The notes under the pieces: generated by a model | Database searches by the model: none | The model's input: the letters and a program-made list of their open reading frames with translations, nothing else | What the model was told of the DNA's origin: nothing | Shown: positions 45,877 to 55,699 of the stretch, in pieces | Layout: each line of letters starts with the position of its first letter | Numbering within the stretch: position 1 is the stretch's first letter | Made by a program: the position numbers and the translations under genes | Origin: Isoetes taiwanensis | Lineage: Eukaryota > Streptophyta > Lycopodiopsida > Isoetales > Isoetaceae | NCBI GenBank assembly: GCA_021234155.1 | Contig: JAJEKV010000030.1 | Span: 11,034,525-11,098,524, forward strand | Direction: 5' to 3' | Length of the DNA stretch: 64,000 nucleotides

Positions 45877-47750
45877 TCAGTCCTCTTCTAACACATTCAA
45901 TGCCATTTCATTCCATGCATCAACTGGGCCTGGAATGCAAAAATGCAAGCAATCTCTCTGGCCATCAGGTCGGTATATACCGGGATGTCCATCAGGTCTC
46001 AAGAATGCGCTTTGCGTGGCGTCTAAAAGCTTCATCTTAGAACCATTTGGAGCACTTCCATTTGCATATTTCTTAAACTTGCTAACTTGAATATTATGGT
46101 ACTCACTTGACAACCATGGAAGTTGTATGCCCTGTGATGAGGTATATGGAACTTTCCTGTTACAGGTCCCTCCAGAAGCCCAGCTTCCATTCTCAAAATG
46201 ATCAACTGTAATTGTCCTCAACATGCTGATTCCTGTATATCCTGGTAATGTAGTCACATACTTGAAAACTGTCTCAAATGCAGCCTTGAATCCATAGAAG
46301 AAGTCGTCTACTCTAGTGACATTGTCGTCTTCTGGGCAGTTTATACATCCAATCAAAGTGTTGTTTTCATAATACATGGCCTGGTTAAGAAACCAAGGTC
46401 CTGCGGAGAAAATTGCAACCTGATATTCTGGCAATGCATGCCCCCAACTTTCTTCTGGAACATCCAGATGAAGTTTCATTCTGATCTTATCCTTGTCTTC
46501 TTCTAGTGGCTCCTTTTTGTACTTCACAAGAAAAGGTGCCCAGAACTGGCTTAAGGTGAAATTGTGCGCAGGAAAATGCCATCTTGTGTCCTTATGATCC
46601 ACATTTTCATGATCCTCGTTCTCAAAAACCGAGTAAGGAACTTCTACCTGGATGCCACAAAATACTGATGTTAACCATATAAAATTCATGGACTAGGCAA
46701 TGATAAAATTTTACTAGGGTAAAAATGATCAAATACTGTGCTGGCAAGTAGAAGAAATGATCATTCAAATTGGCTAACCAAGAGTTTAGACTTAGTGGCA
46801 TACATTTATGTGAAAATAATATTTGTGAGTTAAAAAAGTTGTACCTGAGTCAAAGTACAGAGAAGTGCCTGCATCTGAGTTCGAGCAATAGAATCCCCAA
46901 CAAATGCCATTTTCTTTCCCCTCATCATATGCAGGAAGAGAATTGGATCAAACTTTTTAAGTTCACAATTATTGGGCTTCCATCTCCAGTGAAGGTAACC
47001 CCTGTCTGGCCTTCCATGCTTGAGACAATTCTGATAGGATTGAATAAAATGGCATGTTTCATTTGTATAAAGAGGACCCTCAGGATCAGGCACCCATTCG
47101 CCTTCCGCAAAATTACATTTCTCTGCAAAATGCAGGTTAAAGGTCAAACTTGAACTTAAGATATGGACATTAGAAAAAAAAATAAGGGAGGAAAAGAAGC
47201 TAAGCAGACAGTTCTAACCTTTTGGAAGTTCAAGTTCTGATGATGCTGAAACAGTTGAACTTGAATCTACTGAAGGATTTGAACTTGAATCCGTCAAAGA
47301 ATTTGAACTTGAATCTGTTGCTGGTAAACTGAGATTGAGCTTGAAAGGATCACGCACAAGTGCTGAAGAATATAATGAAGGATTTGAACTTAGATCTGTA
47401 GAAGGGACATTGTTATTGAGCTTGAAAGGATCATGCAGGGGTGCATCTGAATCATAGCTTGAGTTGTTGAGAGCTGAAGCGTTTGCAGAAGAGACATGAA
47501 GATCTTGAGTGCCACATCCCATATATGCAGTAAATCCAGACAAGGAAGAGAAGAGAAAGTTTGGATGTGCCAAGGCCACACCTTTCAACTCTGTATACAG
47601 GCAGTAGAGATTGAGGACCATGAGAGCCAACATAAATGCATATAGCACAGCAAGCCGGAACAACCCTTTGAGATTCGGAACAAGCTTCTGGGGACGAAAT
47701 GAAGGCAGCATAGCATCTTCCTTTCGCCGCTGCAGCATGAAAAGCCCCAT
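45877..47750 (-). CDS. TRICHOME BIREFRINGENCE-LIKE polysaccharide O-acetyltransferase, three exons
   Basis: Exons 47219-47750, 46845-47122 and 45877-46647 join in frame to 526 residues; both introns are GT-AG. Exon 1 encodes a short cytosolic end (MGLFMLQRRKED), one membrane anchor (about residues 30-50, LFRLAVLYAFMLALMVLNLY) and a Ser/Asn-rich luminal stem with repeated DPFKLN. Exon 2 starts the PMR5N/TBL domain (CNFAEGEWVPDPEGPLY) and carries the GDS motif MAFVGDSIARTQ. Exon 3 has WHFPAHNFTLSQFWAPFLV and the DxxH motif DCLHFCIPGPVDAWNEM. Family members are Golgi type II proteins that acetylate cell-wall xylan, mannan or pectin; the substrate cannot be told. Length and motifs are normal and no lesion is seen: probably a working host gene. 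Confidence 0.94.
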
Positions 47751-47805
47751 TTTATCTTCTTAAATCAGCGCCTATCACATACTCCACATTCTGACAATGG
47801 CGCCT

Positions 47806-48006
47806 CTAATAGTGTTCTGAAGAAGGCCCATTCGCTACCATAGCCATTTTTTCTGCCATGAAGAGACCCGATTTGAACTTGTTTCTGCTGACATTTTCAT
47901 CACCTAATTCCTTGAGCTTCACTATTTCACCACAGGTGGGTAAATCTATACCTAAGCTACGGGCACATTCAACTTTGAACCACAGATCGACACAGCAAAA
48001 ACTCAT
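47806..48006 (-). CDS. Possible upstream ORF in the TBL leader
   Basis: A 66-codon frame (MSFCCVDLWFKVECARSLGI...) ends 56 bp before the TBL start. No family resemblance. It could be a regulatory upstream ORF if the transcript starts before 48006, or chance. Confidence 0.25.
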   Translation of the reverse strand: MSFCCVDLWFKVECARSLGIDLPTCGEIVKLKELGDENVSRNKFKSGLFMAEKMAMVANGPSSEHY

Positions 48007-48527
48007 GTATAAAATGCACAGAATAAGTTAGTTTGGTAAATCTGACACCGATCCCATGTGGGTGCTTAAGATTCGCCCTTTTGTGACCATTTGTCCTGTT
48101 CAAGTCTGAAAAAAATAGCCAAAGAAGGCGCAAGCATTTACTCTGTGTAAAGAGCTCCCTTTTTTTGATTCGTGGGTTGTGGGCACGTCTTTGATATATT
48201 CAAAATGGAAATGGGCATCTTTGCTTCTTCTAAGAAATTATGGAGTTGTTGGTACAGCAATTCGAAGAGATAATCCAGATTCGGCGTTGAAATAATCTGA
48301 TTATATATCAATAATCTGGACCTGATCTGACATGCTAACGATCTCCAAAAAGATCAATGGCTTAAACTTTAGATTTTTTTTATAGACCTTGTTGCCCTCA
48401 ACACCTCTTCAAAACACTAGAAAACATGAAAAATAGGCTTCTGGTATTTATAAAACAACCAAAGTCATGCTATAAAATTGAATGGAACTGGGCCAATGCG
48501 CAATATTTATATTGTGTGTGTGAATAC
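48007..48527. other. Upstream region of the TBL gene, no other feature
   Basis: Promoter-side sequence of the minus-strand TBL gene. I see no further ORF or repeat and cannot place a core promoter with confidence. Confidence 0.5.
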
Positions 48528-48659
48528 GAAAGGGTCACGCCTACGGCGTCAACAATGTCGTATGTCACACGGCGTCCCCACTCCCACATCATCAATTGAA
48601 GGTATTTTACATCCTAGATTGCTCTTGGGGTTTGGTACACATGGAGCATTTATGAATCA
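48528..48659 (+). repeat. 132-bp direct repeat, left copy
   Basis: From GAAAGGGTCACGCCTAC to TTTATGAATCA. It matches 48999-49130 with a handful of differences. Confidence 0.9.
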
Positions 48660-48669
48660 CCCTGGAACG

Positions 48670-48941
48670 AGGGTGTTATACCCTATTATAACAAACGAGG
48701 GCCGGAGGCCCGAGTTTGTTTTAGCAGGGCATAACACCCGAGTTCTAGGGTGTTATCCACCTTAACAACCTGGGCTCGGGAGTTTTATGGTGGTTTTGTA
48801 GTGGTTTTATGGTGGTTTTCATAATAAGCTAGGTGTTTATGGCCATCTGGCATAACAAACTGGATGTTTATGCACTTTTTAATAGCATAACAAACTGGAT
48901 GTTTATGCACTTTTTAATGTGTTACTGGTGGATAACACCCT
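48670..48941. mobile_element. MITE-like insert with 10-bp terminal inverted repeats
   Basis: AGGGTGTTAT at 48670-48679 and ATAACACCCT at 48932-48941 are perfect inverted ends. Inside are a foldback AACAAACGAGGGCC...GGCCCGAGTTTGTT (48691-48721) and a 35-bp tandem duplication. It has no coding capacity. Superfamily is unknown and no clear short target duplication is visible. Confidence 0.55.
48850..48919. repeat. 35-bp tandem duplication
   Basis: GCATAACAAACTGGATG... occurs twice back to back, differing at the last base. Confidence 0.9.
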
Positions 48942-48998
48942 TGCAACCAACGGCTGAGATCTGATCTCAGCATTAAAACTTGAGAGCCAGGTTGTTAA

Positions 48999-49130
48999 GA
49001 AAGGGTCACGCCTACAACGTCAACAATGTCGTATGTCACACGGCGTCCCCACTCCCACGTCATCAATTGAAGGTATTTTACATCCTAGATTGCTCTTGGG
49101 GTTTGGTACACATGAATCATTTATGAATCA
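48999..49130 (+). repeat. 132-bp direct repeat, right copy
   Basis: Same unit as 48528-48659. The pair encloses 339 bp holding the MITE-like insert. Confidence 0.9.
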
Positions 49131-49958
49131 TTTATCCATTTTAAGTTCTTATTTATTTTGGTTGCTAGATGCTGGAGGAAGAAGAGTGGCTAACAGCATT
49201 GCTTTTCTCCTTTACATGATGTACATTTCACATTTCCTCTGCCAATCTTTTAATCAACATCTTATGTATGGATTAACAACATATTTGAAATGTGGTAAAC
49301 ATATATTGTCAGAAATTTTAAGGCATATAAGAGCCACTCTTCTACACGTTCTTGTCTATAAGATACGTGGGGTCCCTGGTTAAAAAGGACTCTTCTGCCC
49401 AATTTTAGTCATGTTCCAATGTTGCTATGACATGTGAAAATGGATGCCTCATGGCATATCCAACACTAACTAATGTTGATGTTCCAATGCTAATGTGGAT
49501 TGCAAAATTGGATGCCTCACGTGATATAGGGCATGACATGTTGGCGTGCACAGTGATTCTAGAATCTCTTAGGCACTAGGGTTTGAACCCTTATTCCTAA
49601 TCATAAGATCTTCTTTATATATGACATGCCAAGACATGCCACTGGATCTAGAATCTTCTAGCTTGTATACATACTTTCGAAAGACAAGATTTGATCCATA
49701 TTTATGAGTCTCATAATGTGTAGTCTGTGATGGGGATGAGAGTAGGTGATTGTAAAGCCTCAGCATGTGTTGTGTGTGTATGATAATAAATCATCATATG
49801 TCCTAAAAAGAATGCTGTCAATTAAAGTTACTAGCTGACTCACTAACTATTCTATAAGGATTTAATAACATAACAAATTTCCTGCCAAAAACATCACACT
49901 GCACTGCCAGAAGTAGAAGCATGTCGATTTTTATCCAAAACATCACATATCACCACTG
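49131..49958. other. Stretch without a recognised gene
   Basis: Only short frames. It holds a partial repeat of GGATGCCTCA(T/C)G wording at about 49440 and 49510. It includes the presumed 3' flank of the recombinase gene that ends at 49959. Confidence 0.5.
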
Positions 49959-52000
49959 CTAAATCCTTGACATCAACGCCACCGAAGTTAAACGTGCAAT
50001 TAGAAAAAGTACCTCGATAATTAATAACAAACCCAATGAACCTGCCTTTGCACTCTTAGGATGTTGCTTGCTCAAACTAGCATAGAAATCTTCGTCGTAT
50101 GGATCATCATCAACCTCGAAATTGTTAGCCTTCACCATCTGAATATCTGATGCAAGTGGCATGATGCAACTCCAGTCCTTCAATTCCATAACAGACGCTG
50201 AAGAATCTTTCAATTCCAAAATAGAACCTGGAGAATCCTTGACATTTTCCTTCCCAACATCTGTTACACCATCAGCTCGAAGCAGAAAAGAACTTCGACC
50301 ACTCGAAGCAATATTGCAATCAACCTCCGCAAGAACTACATTAGAATTTGTTATAGCAGAGGTCTGCTTACGAACTTCAGCTGTAAAAAACCAATAATTA
50401 AAATTTGAAAAAAGATAAGAACAAAACAAATAAACAAGATGATTGTCCGAAGTTACCTACAAGCACATCCTTGTAAGAGCGTGGCGACCCGTCAGCATTA
50501 CATGGCTGTCCGATTATTTCCATGCATGCATTAATCTTCAAATCTCCAGTTCTATCGTACCTAAAACATATTAAATAAACATCAAGAAAAATATACATCA
50601 TGGAAAAAACAGGAAAGAAAAAAGAACTGAACTTACTTTAAAAATCCATCTATACTCTTATGCCCTGTAATTCGCATTCTAGCACTCGCAGGAGCATCGG
50701 AAGCAGCAAGACGAGTAACCAATGAAACTCTGCCAGAGTTATTACAAATCTCCGTTTCTGGACTCACAACGGAAGCCATAGTACGAAGCCACTTGCCAAA
50801 TGAATTAATCCCAACGGGTGTAACTGCATACCAAGTCTGCGATACATAGAATATCAGAAAATTAACTACAAAATATAAAATACAAAAACATGTAAAAAAA
50901 TCTCATCATAGTTCTGAAATTAGGGATCGGTTGCAGAAAGAAGTGACGCGCTTCATCGTCCTTCTCTTTCGCAGGTAAATGGCGAATATATTGCTTAAAT
51001 GTAAGCACAAAATCCTTCTCATGCGTCCAGACTGGTTTTCTAAAGTGCTCATCGTCCAAACTTAGTGATAGTAAGACTGTAATTCTTACTGACTCTCTCC
51101 CCATATTTCACTATCTCCCCAATTTCATCTTTATCCAAACACATATCACAGTCTTTTACCTGATATAACTCCTTTGATGCCCTAATCCCAAAACCTGTCA
51201 AGATGTAATACACAAGGCGCTTGATACAACCTGAAGAATGTGAAATATGATGATCAATGTCAGAAAGAATTTTTCTCTCAAGGCTGAACGTAATAACAGG
51301 AGCCTTCTTCTTTGTTTTTTCATAATTTCCCTTCTTCCTCGACTTCTTAACCATACCAATAAAAGCCTCACGGCTCTGACAGAAAATAGCATCAGTTCTG
51401 ATATTGAAAGGATGTTTGCAGACATCAGTCTCTCTAATTCGTTTCTCTTGCTCTCTTCTAACTATTCTAGCAACACCTCTAAACAAAGAGCTAAGTCTGC
51501 AAATAAAGAAAATATAAAACAAATAAATTACTTTGAATCCCCTCCCCCCTCCCCCCAAAAAAAAAAAAGCCATGAAAGTACAACTTACGTTCCAGGAGGA
51601 TACAATTTCCCATTTTTCTTCTTTGCCTAAAATAACAACATAACAGAAGTAAAAAATTATGCAAATACAGAAAACATAATAAGAAATTCTGCATTGAAAA
51701 AATTACCTGAATGAGAAACTTGGTCATCATCTCGTTCAATGTCTTTAATGGCAGCTTCTCTATAGGAATATGAACCTGCTGCTTAAAGTCCTTTCTCCAT
51801 GGATCAAACCTGCATCTAGCCCATGCATTAATCAATTTTGAACGATCTATTCCACCATTCAATGCCTCAGAAAGCACATTCTCATCAAGAGCCAGCCATC
51901 CATCCTTTGTGTCATACTCTTCACAATCACTCACGTTATCATCAGACAACTGTGCTAAGATCTGCTCACTTTCTTCCAAAGAAACATCATCATTTATCAT
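49959..52000 (-). pseudogene. Crypton/DUF3504-type tyrosine recombinase gene, copy 1 (six exons)
   Basis: Inferred exons: 51707-52000, 51589-51626, 50907-51496, 50637-50836, 50457-50560, 49959-50380. Most joins are GT-AG and keep phase. Landmarks: NGKLYPPGTLSSLFRG (the YPP-TL start of the DUF3504 domain), catalytic Arg in FGIRASKEL, TWYAVTPVGINSFGKWL, then NNSGR where the family has H-x-x-R (His replaced by Asn), ITGHKSIDGF (second His kept) and the Tyr of KYDR. The C-terminal exon is Ser/Asp-rich with no domain. Damage: one extra base at about 51056 (frameshift after ITKF), and the exon 3 donor is AT instead of GT. Cryptons cut and join DNA with such enzymes, while animal relatives (ZMYM, QRICH1, KCTD1 lineage) are domesticated. 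With a replaced His this protein may be non-catalytic. Confidence 0.82.
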
Positions 52001-52112
52001 GTCTAGAGAGCAGAAGTAAATGAAGGCTGTGAAAGGCCTGGATTCTGAGCCATTCTACTTAATAAAAAAAAACAGCGTCAAATAAGGATCCATCTTCAAG
52101 TAAGGTACAAGG

Positions 52113-52314
52113 GAATTCATACTCTGAACTCGGCCAGTAATGAAAAGCCACCAAATCACATAAAGATCACAAGGATCGGCCAAAAAATCGCCAAAGATTG
52201 GCTAAACTCAGTCGAAGAACTAAACTCCGCTCCAGAGGTCGCCAAGATCGGCCACAGATCCCTTAAGACCAAGGATAATTAAAAATCTGCCACAAATGAG
52301 AAGAAATCGGCAAC
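52113..52314. other. Flank between recombinase copy 1 and the LTR element
   Basis: Not shared with the upstream side of recombinase copy 2. The homologous inverted flank ends near 52112. It repeats GATCGGCCA and CGCCAA(A/G)AT wording also seen in the tandem repeat at 59281. Its last five bases, GCAAC (52310-52314), are the target duplication. Confidence 0.7.
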
Positions 52315-52902
52315 TGTTAGTCCTGTGCCTCCTGGTACAGGACTATTCATGCATACGACAGACCAGGTCAAGCTCAAGGATCCTCAGTCAACCACGGGTC
52401 AGACATCCAAGGCTCCGCAGAAGACCAAGCGCCAGACCACGCAATCAAAGCCTTTGGTCATCAACAAGAGGCGCCCTTCCCAGACAAGTGACGGCCCGTC
52501 ACCACCAGCGTCGGCGTCCAGCGTGATTCTAGGCACTTCAAGAGGCACCGCCAACATTCCTGCAAATCGCCTCCTTCCGTGAGTCGGCACCGAGATCGGT
52601 CAGAGTGTCTATATTGGGCCCAAGGCCATTGTACTATATATATGAGTAGAGTTTGCACATAAGTTTTTAGATGAGTTTTGAGTCTTGTCTCCTTTCAGTT
52701 TTCTCTCTATTGCGAGAGCTCATGTATTTTCATCATTGATATCAAGGAAGCTTATCATCTTTCTCACATTTGTTCTGTTTTTCTTCTCTTTCTTCTCTTC
52801 TTGCAAATCCGTGACATAGTCCCCCCCTGGACTCTCTGTTAGATCCACGGGTCCTCCACGGAGGGCTGTCTTCCAGGGAGTTCCCGAACCCGACCCCAAA
52901 CA
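52315..52902 (+). repeat. 5' LTR of the 7-kb element
   Basis: A clear TATA box TATATATAT at 52635-52643 (ACTATATATATGAGTAGAG) is repeated in the 3' LTR near 59013. The likely transcript start is about 30 bp on. Confidence 0.88.
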
Positions 52903-53559
52903 ACATGCCCCTGCGAGGGTCGATTTTATCCTACTTTCTTACGTAGCCATGTCATGTCCGTAATTTCCACGCCCGGAAGAACTCCTTTCTCGACGGCCTC
53001 TCGCTTGGGCGCCATCGGCGTCGAAACTGTTTCGCGACATGTATGGATCTGCTTATGACATAGAGGGAGGCCATCTTGATCTAGGGCTCAGTCCGCGCCA
53101 CCCACCCCTCGTGTCCAGTCTCGTCCCAGTTCCCCGCCCCAAGCGTGCAAACATTGCTCACAACCTCAGTCCCCTCATCACTATCAGGAGCCTTATCAGG
53201 CTCAACCTTCTCCACCGTACTTTCACACCGGAACATGCCTACATCCATCATTCTTCGGCCATACGCCTCTTCCTTATAACCATCATCTCCCCGGGGTGGG
53301 CACGGCTATCCACAGTGTCTCCTTTTAAGCCTACCGGGGAATATCCTTTCCCCACGTTTCCCCTTTGCTCTTCCTGTTTACAACCTTACAGATCTCAAAA
53401 CCAATGCTCCAGCTACTTCAGTTTCTCAACCGCAGTCACCCCTTCATCAGGGTCCTTCCGGCACAATGCCACATCCACCTCAACCTCAATATCCTCACTA
53501 TCTTTGTTCTGTCCTGTCCCGGCACTTTCACATCTACCTTTCGGGACTTCGAATCGACT

Positions 53560-54440
53560 TATCCCACCTTTGGCAACACGAAAAGGCAAACCGTTAGACC
53601 AAAGTGCTCAGGGCCACATGGAAGAATTTGAGGCTCTAGCTGTCCTAAATGGTCACGCAAGCAACCTCAACTGAAATTCCACATCTTTTCCACCACCTGC
53701 GTGGCTCTCCTCATCAATGGCTCATGTCCAACAAAAGCCATTGGAAACAAGATCGGGTCTGAAATGCGCCCGCTTTTACGTCTCATTACGGGACCACGGA
53801 TGATGATCAACTTCATCTCAAGCAACTCAATGAACTTCAACAAGAGCCCACCTGAGTGCGCCTCGGATTTTGCGGGATCGACTTCACATTCTCGCTAAGT
53901 AAGCTCAAGGAGTACCCTACACGAGCCAGTTTTTGGTCCGGTTTCTCCAAGGACTTCCTCCCGCTATTCGACTCATGACCTGAATACCAAGGTCCAAAAA
54001 CTTTAGAGCGGGCTATCGACCTTGTCAATCACTCCGTCAATGTTTCCTCCCGAGGCGGCTCTTCAAGAGCTCCCGCTCATTCCACCCGTCATGGTTCCAC
54101 AAACGGCCGTTTCTCAAATTCAACACGCTAATCCACAAATAGCGATCAAATCGGTGCCATATTTGCAAATACCAAGGCCATTTGGCCAATGAGTGCAACT
54201 CCACCAATGGCCCGCCTCATTGCAAGCGATGCAACATGTGCAATCATGCCGCGGAAGAGTGCACTTTCGCACTCATCCCACACCGCTTCGCAAACAAAAT
54301 GGTTTATCAAGTGCAAACCACACCTCGGCAACAATCGCACTATCGCCAGCCACCTCTTCAAAAAGTGCAGCCCACGCAACTCTATCGACAAGAACGGGAC
54401 CAACCACGGGGGATCCAACCAACGTCCTCCTTTTGATCCT
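53560..54440 (+). pseudogene. Gag of the 7-kb element, with two zinc knuckles
   Basis: Read across frame changes: a Gag-like helical segment around 53870-53975 (FTFSLSKLKEYPTRASFWSG), then two CCHC knuckles in one frame, CHICKYQGHLANEC (54155-54196) and CKRCNMCNHAAEEC (about 54220-54261), both C-X2-C-X4-H-X4-C. This fits an RNA-binding Gag. Upstream of 53560 the frames are short and Pro/Ser-rich. Confidence 0.7.
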
Positions 54441-54519
54441 TCTAAAGCTCGGTGTTATCACTTTGTCAAGAATGGGGTCATACCACCACGGCGTGTCCTC
54501 AACTTCCACAAGTTCAGTG

Positions 54520-55197
54520 CGGCTTCCCGGCACAAATCGGACCACATCGGTCCGCCTCACGGCTTACCAACTCGGCTCGCTAATGGCAAACAAGGCCCGC
54601 GACCAGTTCTTAAAAAGAAGCCACCAAGAGCGCCTCGGCAATCACGCTATCAACCAGCTCCGAAGAAATCAACCTCACCGGGATCAACAAGCCCAAGAGG
54701 AAATTTTTCAGGCACTTAATCCTCCCGTCCAGCCGTCCAATTGGGTTGGTTTAGTTTCACGCCAGACCAAGGCATCACGCCCCTTGACTATTATTCAGAA
54801 GGGCACGCAATCTGCCTTTGCCGTTGACACCATTCCTCATGAGGACGAAAAAAAGGTTCACTTTGCACCTGACTTGGAAAAGCTCATGCCACATGTCATG
54901 CCCAAAGTTCGACAAAGCATTTTGAATCTCATGCAAGCTGCTGAAGGCCGCACATTGGCAAATGTTCATGCCACCACTAGAGCTCAACAAAGACAAGATA
55001 CCCCTTCAACATCTCAACCTCCACGCTCTCAGACATATCCCAATATTGCAGCCGAGGTTGACTTACTCAAAGAAGTTGCTGCTTCCCTGCCACGCACTCC
55101 CGCACCAGTGGAACCAGCAGATCCTTTTTCTCATGTACCTCTTGAACTCCAAGAGGAGCGCCATCGGATGCCTTCGTTCCTCTCGGTTCGTCTTATA
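54520..55197 (+). CDS. Region downstream of Gag, function unknown
   Basis: Open in one frame with ordinary composition: LGSLMANKARDQFLKRS, QAQEEIFQALNPPVQ, FAPDLEKLMPHVMPKVRQSI, YPNIAAEVDLLKEVAASL. It may be the C-terminal part of Gag after a frame change. No protease DTG/DSG motif is present. Confidence 0.5.
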
Positions 55198-55699
55198 TAG
55201 CCCACTGAGGCACTCCTTGTCGACGTGGACCAATCACACAAATCGCCAACGTGTTTGCAATGCAAGGCTGTTTCTAAAATGAGAATCTGTTCTCCCGCCG
55301 CATATCTAGCCATGGTACCTTCTGACACATTCCTTTTAATGATATCCCACTTCGAGTTGCCAGCATTGAATGCCATTCCTTCTTTTCACGCCCGTCGAAC
55401 ATTAATGGGTGTCCTTTGCCATCTGTCACATCCGATCTTTCTTTCACGTCTCATCCTCACCGTTCATTGCTTCTCCCTTACGTTTTTGGGACTTAGCCAA
55501 ATTTTTGCCTCTCAATACCCTTCTTGGCATCTTTTGACACCTGGCACTATCAACGGTTCCAGTTTCGCACTCTTCATACCTCTTCGCCTCCAGTTGTGCG
55601 CCCTAAAACAAACCTTTTCGTTCCTCTGCGCCTTTGTCCTCCGTGCTCGACTTTCGTCTTCCGCCTTTGGCATCCCTCTTCGTTTCTGCACATCATTTC

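Noticed and set aside
46690-47218. Antisense ORF over TBL introns and exons (46770-47153)
   Set aside because: It covers TBL exon 2 on the opposite strand and has no family resemblance.
53039-53674. 211-codon Pro/Ser/His-rich ORF in the 7-kb element
   Set aside because: Composition is that of a shadow frame in C-rich sequence and there is no domain. The true Gag signals lie in other frames downstream.
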